Source of the DNA: Jaminaea rosea
Lineage: Eukaryota; Basidiomycota; Exobasidiomycetes; Microstromatales
Direction of reading: 5' to 3'
Assembly: GCF_003144245.1 (NCBI RefSeq)
Contig: NW_020289976.1
Span: 1,054,001-1,118,000, forward strand
DNA: 64,000 nt
Below the pieces are notes generated by a model. It saw nothing but the letters and a program-made list of their open reading frames with translations. It made no database searches and was not told the DNA's origin. The translations under genes were made by a program, and so were the position numbers. Positions 9,207-19,642 of this stretch are shown piece by piece. The first letter of the stretch is position 1. The number at the start of each line of letters is the position of its first letter.

Positions 9207-11927
9207 CTAGCTAGTCTCCTCCTTTTCCTTGCTCTTTGCAGCACCCTCCGCGAGATCTGTTGCCATCTTGATCCAGACGGTCTCCCCCTGATCAGCGACA
9301 AGGAACTTCCCCTTGCCCATGTCTGTCTTCGTGCCCTTCCTCTCGGATGCACCGCCTGCCGCCGGGTCTGCGCTGCCATTCGTGTGCACGGCCGTGTCCG
9401 CAGAGCCAGAGCCCGTAGCCGTACCCGCCGTAGTCGTCAGCGTGGACATTGTTCGACCGCCCGAGGTACCACCACCACGCTGCCCCGCTGAAGTACCTCC
9501 ACTGCTTTGTCCATTATCGCCACCACCCTTGGACGCCATCTCGAATCGCCCCTCCCTTGTTCTCCCAAAGCCAACTCCGTGCCTACGACACGCAGCCCTC
9601 AGATTCCTCACGTCCGCCTTGGTTTGCTCCGCGTTCCTGACAAAGGTCCCGAAATGCACTGCCAAAGCAAGCGGACCGCCACTCTTTCCCAGCCCATCAT
9701 CCCTTCCACCATCCTCCTTCCCTTTGGCGGCATATCCAGTCATGATTTCCATCATCTGCACCGCATCCTCCGCGTCCATGTGAATGCAGCTAGTGAGCGC
9801 CTCGCTCACTCTAGGGAACGGGGAGTATCTGCGCGGGAAAGGGTCCTTCGATCGAAGGTAGGAGAGTGACGAGCCGATTGAGATGGGTAGGAGGAAGAGG
9901 TGTGGAGTGCCAAATTTGCGAGCAATTTCCTCAAAGGCGGGGCAGACTGGTGATCTGCGATTCGTAGCTTTTTCGCCATGCCTGCGGAGACCAGTGTCGC
10001 CCGCGAAGAAGGCGCGCCATCTTTTGCGGGTGGAAGGTGAGGGGGATGGCGTAGGGGGGCCGGGAGGAGATGAGCTGGATGCTTGGATGGAACCCTTGGC
10101 CTTGACTTCGGACGGCGGCTGGATGCCAGATGGCTCCTGCGGGGAAATCTGCTCTACAACCCACGAGCACCAAAGTGTCGAGTCCTTCCCACCTGGCACT
10201 CGGCCGCTGCCATGCTGCGCCGGCGTACAGATGATCCTCAATGCCGAGCGGGCCGGGTCCCCTTGCTTGGCCGGGGAGGTCCCACTCGCCGTCAAGACAG
10301 CCTCGTCCCACCAATCCAACTCAGATACCTGGCTCTTCTTGAACCCCGCAGCAGAGCAGAGCCATTCCCTGTTTCCCAGTCCAACGAACACGTGCACGGC
10401 ATCGCCACGGATCTTCCTGATCTTGCGGAGTGACTCCGCATCCGAGTGGTCGTAGTGATCGTGCGAGAGCAAGATGATGTCGATGGGCGGAAGGTCCTCG
10501 ACGGAGCAGGGGATCTCGGTGAAGCGAGCCGGGCCCATGTTCTGTGAGGGGGAGCAGCGCTTGCTGAAGATGGGGTCAAAAAGGAGGTTCACGGACCGAT
10601 CTCGGACGTTATCGATCACGGGGAATGCGTCTTCCGTCGTGGGAGTTGGCCTCGCACTGCCAGTGGCACTGCCGCCGCCGGCGCTACTGTTCGTAGGTGC
10701 GTCTGAGGTTGGCGGGGGTGCGAGTCGCTCCTGATGCTGAGGCTGGCTCCTCTCTCCCTGCTGCTGCGTGCGACTCTTCTCACGACGAATCGCAGCCTTG
10801 CCAGGCGAGTCCGCCTTGATGACGATGGATCGCTTTTGTGGCGTCTTTTCTCCCGCCTTGGCTTGAGCATTGACGTCGAGATTTGATACGCCACGAATCA
10901 GCTGGCGTGCTTGATCTTCATCGAGCGAATCGTCGATTCCGCCCGCCTGATCGCCCGGAATATTCTCTACGCTCGAGGAGGCGGTAGTGACGGGATCGGC
11001 GAGAGGAGGGAGCTGCAGCAACGTCGAGGCGTGTCCAAGCCAGGTCACCCTCGCATGATCCATAGCCTCCTCCGCTCTGGGATCTTGCCACTCCTTTCGC
11101 TTTCCAAAATTCTCTTCCGCAGCCGGCTGCCCATTTGCGATTCCTTCCAACTCCTCTTTCTTTTCGCGCTCGACATTCGGCCCCTCCAACCAAGTCTGTC
11201 GCTCGCTCTCTACCCATCCCCAATTGGGCGTCTGAACGTGTACGTCTGCCCAATCCTTGCCAAGTTCAGCCTCCGCAGCCCGATACTCGGCTACAGCCTC
11301 TTTGGCCCTTCGTCCTGAGCCGCGATACTTTGAGTGACCTCCCTCCTCGTATTCCTCGGGGAGACCCCATTTCAGGCCGGACCAGACGTTGAGAAGGGTC
11401 GGGGGCTTGAAGGAGTCCCATGGGTTTTGGAAGCTGAGGAGAGGGAGTGCGGAGCTGGAGAAGTCTCGCTGAGATGCTGCTGGTTGTGCAAAGCGCTTGC
11501 TGCCTGCTGCCCTGCGTAGGGGTGGTGGTAGTCCGCTGCTCGACTTGACCGCTTCGGCTGCTCGAATGGCTTTGGCTTTGGCTCTGTCCCGCTTGCGGCC
11601 TTCGGTGGTGCGGGAGCGCTGCCTCATGCGCTTTGTGGCTACTGAAACGAGCGATGGAACATGGTGTGATGGAATGTCATGTCGTTCCAAGTCCGGGTCG
11701 TGGGCATCTGCTACTGGGTCTCTTGATCGGACGAGGAGGGTTACGTCGTATGCGCTGACTAGACGGGTGCCGCCCTGATTGGCGGCGTTGTTGGCCGCGA
11801 GGGGGCGGTGGGAGGAAGAGAGCGATGGGCGATTGGGGCTGTGACCTTGGTCATCGCCGTTGCCAGAGCCATATGCGGCTTGGTATTCGTCTTGCACCGC
11901 ACGCAGGTGGTTTTTGAGGAAGACCAT
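9207..11927 (-). CDS. FMP30: NAPE-PLD-like metallo-beta-lactamase-fold phospholipase (Fmp30-like)
   Basis: A single-exon protein of 906 residues from the ATG at 11927. The first ~280 residues are charged and low complexity. The metallo-beta-lactamase fold starts near 285 (VTWLGHASTLLQL), then LLFDPIFSKRCSP and the metal-binding motif HDHYDH at residues 489-494 (His489, His491, Asp493, His494). Further ligands are seen in TPAQHGSGR, FFAGDTG and AVHFGTF. The spacing and the motifs LSHDHYDHSD and FAGDTG fit N-acyl-phosphatidylethanolamine-hydrolysing phospholipase D and yeast Fmp30, which release N-acylethanolamines or keep mitochondrial phospholipids in balance using two zinc ions. A Ser/Pro/Gly-rich insert (~350-430) and a Gly/Thr-rich tail (~820-905) make it about twice the human length (~393 residues). 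All recognised metal ligands are present, so it should be active. Mitochondrial location is inferred from Fmp30 only. Confidence 0.85.
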   Translation of the reverse strand: MVFLKNHLRAVQDEYQAAYGSGNGDDQGHSPNRPSLSSSHRPLAANNAANQGGTRLVSAYDVTLLVRSRDPVADAHDPDLERHDIPSHHVPSLVSVATKRMRQRSRTTEGRKRDRAKAKAIRAAEAVKSSSGLPPPLRRAAGSKRFAQPAASQRDFSSSALPLLSFQNPWDSFKPPTLLNVWSGLKWGLPEEYEEGGHSKYRGSGRRAKEAVAEYRAAEAELGKDWADVHVQTPNWGWVESERQTWLEGPNVEREKKEELEGIANGQPAAEENFGKRKEWQDPRAEEAMDHARVTWLGHASTLLQLPPLADPVTTASSSVENIPGDQAGGIDDSLDEDQARQLIRGVSNLDVNAQAKAGEKTPQKRSIVIKADSPGKAAIRREKSRTQQQGERSQPQHQERLAPPPTSDAPTNSSAGGGSATGSARPTPTTEDAFPVIDNVRDRSVNLLFDPIFSKRCSPSQNMGPARFTEIPCSVEDLPPIDIILLSHDHYDHSDAESLRKIRKIRGDAVHVFVGLGNREWLCSAAGFKKSQVSELDWWDEAVLTASGTSPAKQGDPARSALRIICTPAQHGSGRVPGGKDSTLWCSWVVEQISPQEPSGIQPPSEVKAKGSIQASSSSPPGPPTPSPSPSTRKRWRAFFAGDTGLRRHGEKATNRRSPVCPAFEEIARKFGTPHLFLLPISIGSSLSYLRSKDPFPRRYSPFPRVSEALTSCIHMDAEDAVQMMEIMTGYAAKGKEDGGRDDGLGKSGGPLALAVHFGTFVRNAEQTKADVRNLRAACRRHGVGFGRTREGRFEMASKGGGDNGQSSGGTSAGQRGGGTSGGRTMSTLTTTAGTATGSGSADTAVHTNGSADPAAGGASERKGTKTDMGKGKFLVADQGETVWIKMATDLAEGAAKSKEKEETS

Positions 11928-12422
11928 GCAGGTGAGGGTCTAGGTCGTGTGACGGGGCGCCGTGGGGAAGTTGGAACAGGAGCTGGCTGGTGATCGTAAT
12001 GAGTGTGGGGCAGTCGAGCGCTTTGTTGAAAGAGTGGTAGCGTTGCTGCTGATATTAGAGGGGCAACGATGGCGGCGACGACGAGGCGATTGCTCGAATT
12101 AGTGAGGAGGGTAGCAAAGGATAAATCGCTTCGAGTCAGGGGAAAGGAGGCTTGGCAAAGGGATTGTCTGAGCAGCGAAGCGGGCGGTGTTTGCTTGCTC
12201 AACTCAACTCGCTTCTCCGCTCGACTCGCTCCGCTCTCCGACATTCTCCTGTGCGTCATCTGGGAAGAAGGTTGAGTTCTATTCAAAGCATCAACATCCT
12301 GCCCGGACAGCCGGCCAGATACGCAACTGCCACCAAGAAGACCAAGATTCGGGGCAGTCAAGGAGCATAGAAGGCCGACCAACTCACAGCCGCAACCGCA
12401 AAGCCATCCAACATTGCACATC
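11928..12422. other. Shared divergent promoter (NAPE-PLD-like / RWD gene)
   Basis: About 495 bp between divergent start codons. Nothing beyond short pyrimidine-rich leaders is evident. Confidence 0.5.
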
Positions 12423-13574
12423 ATGGCTTCTTCCCCGAACGCAAAGGGCCCCTTGCTCTCACCCGAGGATCTAGCAGCGCACAGCCAAACGCTGGAAGTC
12501 CTCTTCGCCATGTGGAGCGGCGATGAAGAATTGATCATTGACGAAGTCAATTCGAATGCCATTCAATCACTCGCCAAGTACCTCACCCTTCCTGTCAATA
12601 CGCTCGGTGATGCGCAGTCCCAGGCGGTGAAAGACTCCCTGCCAGCAAGCGTCGCCTTTGCGATCGTCGTCGACCCATTTGCGGGGGACGACGCAGCCAG
12701 GCAAGCCAAGGAGCGCAAGCTTACACTTGACGTGATGCTGCCCCTGCGAAGGGCAGAAGCAGAGAGCAGTACGAGCAAAGGCGACACAGCAAGACGACCC
12801 CGTCTCTCATTACGAACAGCAACGTGGCTCTCCCGATCTGACCAAGACGAGCTGTCCCGCCGATTAAAAGCCTCTGCCGAAGCCGACGATGAGGAAGAGG
12901 ACGGCGCTTCGCGAGTCATGGCTGCGGTCGAAGATCTCTCTGAAGCGGTGCTAAGCTCACCCTCAATGAGCGCCGCCACAAGCAGCGCAGACGAAAGCAA
13001 GCAAAGCAGCCCCTTCAGCACCTCTGGAGCGCAAGCCTCTCTGCCTCGGTACGTCCTCCGAACCTGGCATCATCTCCCTTCTCTATCCACCAAAGAAAAG
13101 CGTGACGACCTAGTCTCCTACGCTCAAGCGGTGCGTCATAAGCCCGATCCGTCTTCACCATCACAGGCCTGGCCTCTGACAGGCTTCGTGCTGGCAGGCA
13201 AGCCGGGCTTGGTGGTGTTGGAATGCCCGCTTCCCTCCCCTTCTTCGCCGGTCGAAGAAGGTCAAGCCACACCGAGGCCGAGCTCAACCTCGCTGCTGGC
13301 GGCCACGCAGACAATCGACAGCTACTGGTCCTCGATCAAGTCCACCTCTTGGGGCGATATCCCTTCTGGCCACAAGAAGGTCAGCGAGACTCTGCGAGAG
13401 GAGGGCGTCACGCGCGCCTTTGAGGATATGAGGGAGATCACGGGTACAGAGGAGGTGGGAGGCAAGGAGGCTATGCGTGGGGGTTGGAGGAATGATATGA
13501 GTAAGATTGAAGGGTGGCTCAAGACGAGAGGCGCAGGAGGAAGGCTGAGGGAGGCGCTTGGTGCAGATTGGTGA
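12423..13574 (+). CDS. RWD domain protein with C-terminal DUF1115/Prp3-C-like domain (RWDD2-like)
   Basis: A single-exon protein of 383 residues from the ATG at 12423. The N-terminal half (about 12-150) looks like an RWD domain: SQTLEVLFAMWSGDEELIID, then a beta-rich segment ending in DVMLPLRRAE, and a WLSRSDQDELSRRLKASAE helix. After a Ser/Asp/Glu linker, GFVLAGKPGLVVLECP and DSYWSSIKSTSWGDIPSGHK match the pattern of the Prp3 C-terminal/DUF1115 domain found in RWDD2A/B, where the equivalent strand reads GKPGVVCVEG followed by a FW..I+...W motif. Proteins of this pair of domains are widespread in eukaryotes but poorly characterised; RWD folds commonly serve protein-protein or E2-like contacts. 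No catalytic residues are expected. Confidence 0.7.
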   Translation: MASSPNAKGPLLSPEDLAAHSQTLEVLFAMWSGDEELIIDEVNSNAIQSLAKYLTLPVNTLGDAQSQAVKDSLPASVAFAIVVDPFAGDDAARQAKERKLTLDVMLPLRRAEAESSTSKGDTARRPRLSLRTATWLSRSDQDELSRRLKASAEADDEEEDGASRVMAAVEDLSEAVLSSPSMSAATSSADESKQSSPFSTSGAQASLPRYVLRTWHHLPSLSTKEKRDDLVSYAQAVRHKPDPSSPSQAWPLTGFVLAGKPGLVVLECPLPSPSSPVEEGQATPRPSSTSLLAATQTIDSYWSSIKSTSWGDIPSGHKKVSETLREEGVTRAFEDMREITGTEEVGGKEAMRGGWRNDMSKIEGWLKTRGAGGRLREALGADW

Positions 13575-13715
13575 GCACACAGGGAAAGTGGCGATGATAC
13601 AATGATGATGGGGATTTCTAGCAGTACGCGTGCGTGCGTGTGTCAGCGCGAGTTGAAGAACAACAAGACGAGGTAGTTGAGGTAATTGCGAGCAACCTTC
13701 CTTTCCTCTTCGCCC

Positions 13716-16700
13716 TCAGCCCTTGTTCTTTCCAAACCCAAGTGCTCGACTCAATGTGCTTCGTCTCTTTGGCGTCTGACCTGAAGGCTGCTTGACCGGC
13801 GACTCTCCTGACGGCGGGGGGAGGCCCTTGCCCAGGCCCATCCTTCCATCCGCAGCCTTGGTGGAGATGCTCGACACCATTCCCGCTGGAGCTGCACCTG
13901 CGCCTGCCGACGCATCGAAACCCGCGCCAGGGAAGCCGGAAGTCGCGCTGATCCTTCGACTCTCCTTCGCGATACGCTGTTGCTCCTTCTTTGTCAACGG
14001 GCGGTCGAGGACCGGGGCGAAGGCGCCTGTTTGGACATAGGCTTGTGAGGTTGGGGACGGCGGAAGGTGTGTCGCGTTCTCGACGGCCGCAACGTTCGAC
14101 GTCTCGGGCGTCGCGCCTTCTTGGCTGGCGGTCGTGGTCGGCGGCGGTGCGGCAGATGCTGGAGGTGAGGTGGCGAGATGACTCGGAGATGAGGGAGACT
14201 GCATTGATGGTGCTGGTTGCGGTGCCGAGGTCTTGGGCGGTGAGGGCGCTGTCGCTGCCGTCGCTGCTGCTTGGTCAGACCCGTCCCCATTTGACGGCGA
14301 GTTGTGCTGCTGAGAGGAGGAGGGCGACATACAAGTCGCTGCTGGCTGCGCTGCGGCCGCAGCTGACAGAAGCCCATTGCTCTGCCCGGGCGAGGGACCA
14401 GGCATTGGAGGCGAAGCACCTGGCGTCATTGCTGCTCCAGCGGAGCCCGGCCCCAGCCTGGAAGGCGATCTCTCAGATCTTGTAATCTTGCCCGCGGCTG
14501 TGCTCGTCCTGACGCCACCCCGACTAATGGCAGAAGACCCGTGGGTTGACGCCGAGCCCGTCTCGTCGTTGTCAATGTCATGCTCCGTCTTCGACCTCGT
14601 CGGACTGGCCAGTCTTGCGGTACTGGCATGCTGCTGCCGACTGTCCGCCGAGTGCATTGAGTCGGACATCTTGCCTAGCCAATTGGTCGAGGAAGAAGCG
14701 GAGGGGTTCGCTCCAGGAGCTTGACCAACCAAGGCGGATCCTGTCTCAGAGACACTGCCTGAACGCTTCGTCTGCCTAGAACGGAATGGGCTGCGCCAGC
14801 CGCCACCGCCGCTGCTGCCTGGAGGCCCAGAGGATTGGATGAGGCTGCCCTTTCTATCTCTACCGCCTTCTATCGCACCGCCCGCACTGCTGCCGCTGCC
14901 GCCTCCGCTGCCAGCTACAGCCGCATCTACTGCGCCTCGACTGCTTTCGAGAGCTTGCGTCAAGCTGTTGTTGTTACCGCTGCTGTTGATGCTCGTACTC
15001 TCGCTGCGGAAGCGCGAAAAGAAGCCGCCTCCGCCACTGGGAGTATCTGCACCTGGACTGGTAGTGGGCAGCGGGCTTGCAGTCAAGGGTCGACTCGTCG
15101 TTGAGCTTCCGGATCGTTGCTGTTCCACACCCGGGCCAGACGATGAGACGCTGTCTGCTGGGCTGCGGGACAGGGGCAAGTGCAGGCCCTTGGGCGAGGA
15201 GTGCTCGCTTGCGGTGGGAGATCGAACGACATGCTGCTGCGGCGAAACGCCATTGGCGTAGGCGTGCGGCGCTGAGGCAGCCTGTGCCATCATTTTAGCC
15301 CGCATTGCCTCCAACGCCGCCCTTGAGGGCTCGAGCGTTGGCAAGCCCAATGCTTCACGGTCAAGATCCACCGCCTGGTAGAACAGCACGTACGCGCTGC
15401 CCATTCCCGGCGTGCCACCAAAGTACTTGCTGATGTCCAGCTGTTCAATGATGTGGACAGCCTCATCGTCGAAGATTGCCCACTTGGCCCCCACCTTGAT
15501 GATGGAGACATAATGCCCATGGTGTGGCCCGGCCCCTATGTGCACCACGATACCGAACAGCTCGTACAGCCGATCCGGATCCTCTGCATCGTCCGCTGTG
15601 TTGAAGAGGCGTAGCTCAAAGGGGAACAGCACTCTATATGCCAGCTTTACGAAGCGCTGCTTCGACTCCTCGTACTTGAAGCGTTTCATATGCAGTGCAA
15701 GCACCGCGGGCAGCTTACGAATCTTCATTCTCTTCTCGGCCTCTTGTAGCCCGGAGCAGGTGTCGCAAAAGAATTTGTTGCGGCTCCGCAGTGTCTCGCT
15801 CGCGCTGAATTGGCGGAGGCAGGAGGTGATGGAGGAGTTGTGCTCTATGTCGATGGAGAGGTCGAGGAAACACTCGTCTCGCGAACTGACGGCTTCGCAG
15901 GTGAGGCAGCGAGTCTCGTTGGTCAGGACACCCTCGAAAAGCTTATGGATCACCGTCTTCCCGCAGCCATTTGAAGACGTCGCCACAGCATCTCGGGCTG
16001 TGGACGATGACTTGCGCTGCGCCTCTTCGATATCGTCGCCTAAGCAGTTGAGTAGGATGTTGAGAAACTCGTGCGCATCTTGGTGGGCATTGGTATCAAA
16101 AAGAGTGTTCTGCCTGCGAATGGCGGCGAGGAAGCTCTTGACTACTATCGCGTCTACGGGGCCTGCGCTGATACCCATGTCCTTCTTTTTGCCAGCTTGC
16201 ACGGGGGTGATAGTGTTGGTGGAAGCGGCCGTTGTTGGACGAGCTGGAGCTTTCGCTTTCGATGCCTTCGCCGCTTTTGATCCGCGGGCCAGAGCTGATG
16301 GCTTGGAGAACGTTCCTGAGGATGCGGCCGCTGCGGCCGCAGCTTCTTCGCTCGCAGCTGCTACATGGTCGTCCGAGGCTTTGCTGATGGAGGCAAAGAG
16401 CTTCTGCAGTGTGATATAAACAGAGTCGGGCTCGGCCGGCGGCTGCTGCTTCGCCGAGGATAGGGTGGGCGATGCTGGATTTGACCCTCTTCTGCCATCT
16501 GAGCTGCTCGGCCTGCTCTTTGCAAGCCCAGTCGATGCTCTTGACGGGCCCGCTGGTCTGACAACGCTTGCGGTGCTCGGTCGAGCTGGAGGGGACGCTG
16601 CTTTGCGATCAGCCGAGGGTTGAGACTCTATCGCTGCGCTGAGGATGGCATCGCGAAGCGGTCGGCAGAAGTAGAGAGCCTGAACAATCGAGTTGGCGTA

Positions 16701-17039
16701 GCTGGGCGAGAGGGCAGGGCGAAGAATGAGCGACTGAACGGTCTCGCGGCGCTTGGCTCGACGGTCCTCACCAAGTGTTCCCGAACTGGACGAAGCGACG
16801 TAGAGGTGTCCAGCGAGGTTTCAGTCAGCACACGACATCCATCGAGCTCGAGAAGGAGCGCATATACTCACGTTCTCTAGACCCCACAGCGGTACGTCAT
16901 CCTCTAAATCATCTGCTCCCCACGTCGACGCATTGGCAGCTTGTCCGTTTGGCGCAGAGCTGGTGGACGCGTTGTTCGCAGTAGAGGAAGAGGACGAAGA
17001 GGAGCCAACGCCCAGGAAGCCCTTCCACGAGAAGGACAT
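13716..17039 (-). CDS. ubp9: Ubiquitin carboxyl-terminal hydrolase, USP12/46 family (Ubp9/CreB type)
   Basis: Three exons: 17039..16872, a 14-nt micro-exon 16785..16772, and 16701..13716, with introns of 86 and 70 nt. Frame is kept and the product is 1055 residues. The Cys box is assembled from all three exons: LWGLEN + FGNT + CYANSIVQALYFCRPL. Catalytic Cys61 is encoded by a codon split TG/C by intron 2. Other USP landmarks are QDAHEFLNILLN (~268), the zinc-ribbon pairs CLTC and CDTC, the His box GPHHGHYVS (His457) and WAIFDDEAV (Asp ~472). The domain order matches human USP12/USP46, S. pombe Ubp9 and Aspergillus CreB, which act with WD40 partners (WDR48/UAF1, CreC). An insert of ~130 residues between Cys and QDAHEF and a ~550-residue Ser/Ala/Gly/Pro tail make it far longer than human USP46 (~366). 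Confidence 0.9.
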
Positions 17040-17962
17040 GCCCGATAAGGCGTGGGTGGAGGGTGGAGTGGGCTGAAGACGCTAGATAAAGCTCCGGAGG
17101 GGGAAGGAGGTGCCGGTCGTGCTTCGAGATTGGTTATGATGCTGAAGGGAGGTGACGCAAAGATATACTGCAGGCAGTAGCGGGTGTCAGGAGCAAGAAC
17201 TGAGTCTGCTGATTGTGAGCTCGGACGACGACGCCTCCTTTCCTCTCGATTCCTCTTGGCGATGGCGACGGCAGATCTGTCGCCGGATGGAGAGCAGTAA
17301 TAACGACGAGGGATGCCTATGGATAGTTCGATCCTAATCTCGTCGCCGAGGGACCGACGTCAGACGAGACCGCGAGATAGACGATGACGCGAGTTGACTG
17401 ATGTGCGCCCAGGCCCCGATGATGGTGTGGGGCCGCTTGCTTTGCTCCCGCCTCTTGCCTCTTTTGGTTGCTGCTGCGGAGAAGCGCCAACGATGAGGAA
17501 AGAAAATGGAGGTGGGAGAGAAGCAGCGGGCGGCCTCTTGGTGGTTGTGGTGATCGTTGACTGGGGGATAAGGGGAGGAAGGGAGGAAAGAACGAGCGCT
17601 GGGGTAATCAAGGCTCGCTGCGTCCCTTTGCCTCCATCTAGCGGTTGGTCGTAATGATCAAGATGGGGAGGCGTCGCTATCGTCTGCTTTCTAACGTGGT
17701 AATGAGGAGGGAGCGGTAAGATTGAGATTAGGCTGCCTACCCATCTCCGAGTGCAGCCTAGTCGAGTCGAGCTTTCGTCTCGTCGTGTCGTCGGCGTCTG
17801 GCGTCTGACCCTAAGGCGGCAAAAGCGGAGGTTCGTCGACCTCGCACTTCATTTGGCGCCAAGGCAAGAGGCGTGCGGGCAAGCCAAAGGCTAAGCTCAG
17901 GCCACTGTCGAGCCAGGTCAACGGGCGCCGGGTCGCTCTCGGCCCTTGCATCGTCCAAAGAA

Positions 17963-17989
17963 GACACACACACACGGAGACGCACACAC
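17963..17989 (+). repeat. CA-rich microsatellite
   Basis: Two short (CA)n runs, ACACACACACAC and CGCACACAC, separated by GGAGA. Confidence 0.8.
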
Positions 17990-18071
17990 GGCCGCGGCCA
18001 AAGAGTCGCAGTGTCGTTGCACCACATTTTGCCGATTGCCGAGAAGCGAAGGCTGCGAACCCCAGATAAAG

Positions 18072-18171
18072 TGTTGAGGAGCACGACCGCAGAGGAGTGG
18101 GGAGGACGAAGATTGAAGAGGCGCTTCTCTCTCCATCGTCACGACGTCACTACCAAGTTTGGTATCAGAGC
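18072..18171 (+). mobile_element. Possible LTR-retrotransposon relic: LTR-end-like sequence and tRNA-iMet primer-binding site
   Basis: TGGTATCAGAGC at 18160-18171 is the classic primer-binding site of many LTR retrotransposons, complementary to the 3' end of initiator methionine tRNA of the GGCTCTGATACCA type. It sits five bases after CTACCA, which could be an LTR end. A TGTTGAGG at 18072 could be an LTR start, though this would make an unusually short LTR. I see no gag, protease, reverse transcriptase or integrase homology nearby and no second LTR. If real, it is a heavily decayed fragment, probably old, of Ty1/copia or Ty3 type. Confidence 0.35.
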
Positions 18172-19642
18172 TTATAGCTTGTTCAGAGCATTCGCATTGC
18201 AGACGGAGGAGGTACGAGGATCATCCGAATGTGGGGCAAGGAGCAGCGGGACGTGCCAGGCGCAACGTCATTGATCGACTGAGATGAAAAAGTGGTTCAG
18301 AAAAAGATCAAAGCAGAGGCCGCCAGAAGGAGAAGTAGGAGGCTCGAGCTCGAGCCGCACTTGACGAGGGGGGCAATCAAGACGCCCTCGAAGCGCAGAT
18401 CATGCTCAAGCTCCTCTCCCTTGCAGCGCAACTGCTAAGACTGGTGTGTGGGTCCCAGAGACGACGACAAGAGTAAGCCCCGTTGAGTTACCGCGTCGCA
18501 CGAAGACGACTCGGCGACCGCATGACTATGGATCGAAGAGCAACGCCTGAGCGCGCCCTTGGAGGAGTGACGAACAGTGAAGCCAACGTAGCGAGCGGCG
18601 AGGTGGACGGATCAGAATTGCGCCATTGACCATCAAAGGTCCAGAGAGGGGCAAGACCATCGCTCGTCCCACTCCCTCCACGACGAATCGAGGAGAGGGA
18701 CTTCTTCGCGTAAGGTCTACCGAGCTTCTCGAGGCAGCACGCCGATGTCGCCCTGTACGCCTAGCCTGGCTGTGGTGAAAACGGAATGCCGACTCCGGAG
18801 AGTGGCAGGCGTTGAAGAACTCGGCATCGAACGACGAGCCGTCATCAAGACCAGAGCTCCATGCACAATTCCGTGCTCTGCTACTCGCCTCCCAAACCAA
18901 GACACCCTCAAGCTGCCTCGCCCAGGTTGAGTGACTGCGGACGCAAAGCCTCCCGCTCAAGCCCTGTCGAGTCAAGTCGTCCTGACTGCCCAGCTCTACG
19001 CTCTGTTCTCTCTGACCTTGGGTCATTGGAGAGGGAGACGCTTTCCGACGCAGAGCGTGCGATAACGCAGCACACGGAGCTGAACAGAGCCCCGGCCGCT
19101 GACGGGCGCGAGACTAGGTATGCGAGCTGACTGACGGGGACATGAGCATCTCTTGCCGGCTTTGCTTCCTTCGGTGCAGTCCCTGGAACGAGGCATCGGG
19201 TGGGTTCGGACCGGCGAGGAGAGACTTATTGATGATGATGGCTGCCTGCAAGCTAGGCCGTGTGGATGATAGAGCCAGGCATTTCGCATGGACCTCACGC
19301 GTCCGGGGACTTTCCCTACAGCTTTTCCCGGACACCAGAGCTCACGAAGAGCAATGGTTGATCCCGCGTCAACCTCTCAGAGGAAGTGACACCCGGGTGG
19401 CTGCAGCAGCGGTCCTTTGCGCATCTCTGGGATATGATGAGAAGAGAAAGGAAGACGGTGTGGCCGCGTCTCGACCGACTTTTTGTTCGAGCGCGCGCTT
19501 GGCCTCCCGCTCCGCTCGCTGAGACGGGACAATTGACAAGTCGGGGCGCATGTCCGAGCCGGCGGGCCGGCACTCGATGCCTCACGAGAGACGATGCTTA
19601 TCACCACCAGGCCATCTTTACAACGCTACGACGACTGGCATC

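Larger units (their letters stand above)
17040..19642. other. Gene-poor 2.6-kb interval
   Basis: This is the longest stretch without a recognised gene. Open frames here are short and have no family resemblance. It contains a CA-rich microsatellite (17963-17989) and an LTR-element-like primer-binding site (18160-18171). The left ~0.4 kb should include the promoter and leader of the USP gene. The right end should include the promoter of the pyroglutamyl peptidase gene. Confidence 0.5.

Noticed and set aside
18526-19026. A 166-codon minus-strand frame in the gene-poor interval.
   Set aside because: It has no recognisable domain, no supporting splice signals and random-looking composition. Frames of this length are expected by chance in GC-rich DNA.
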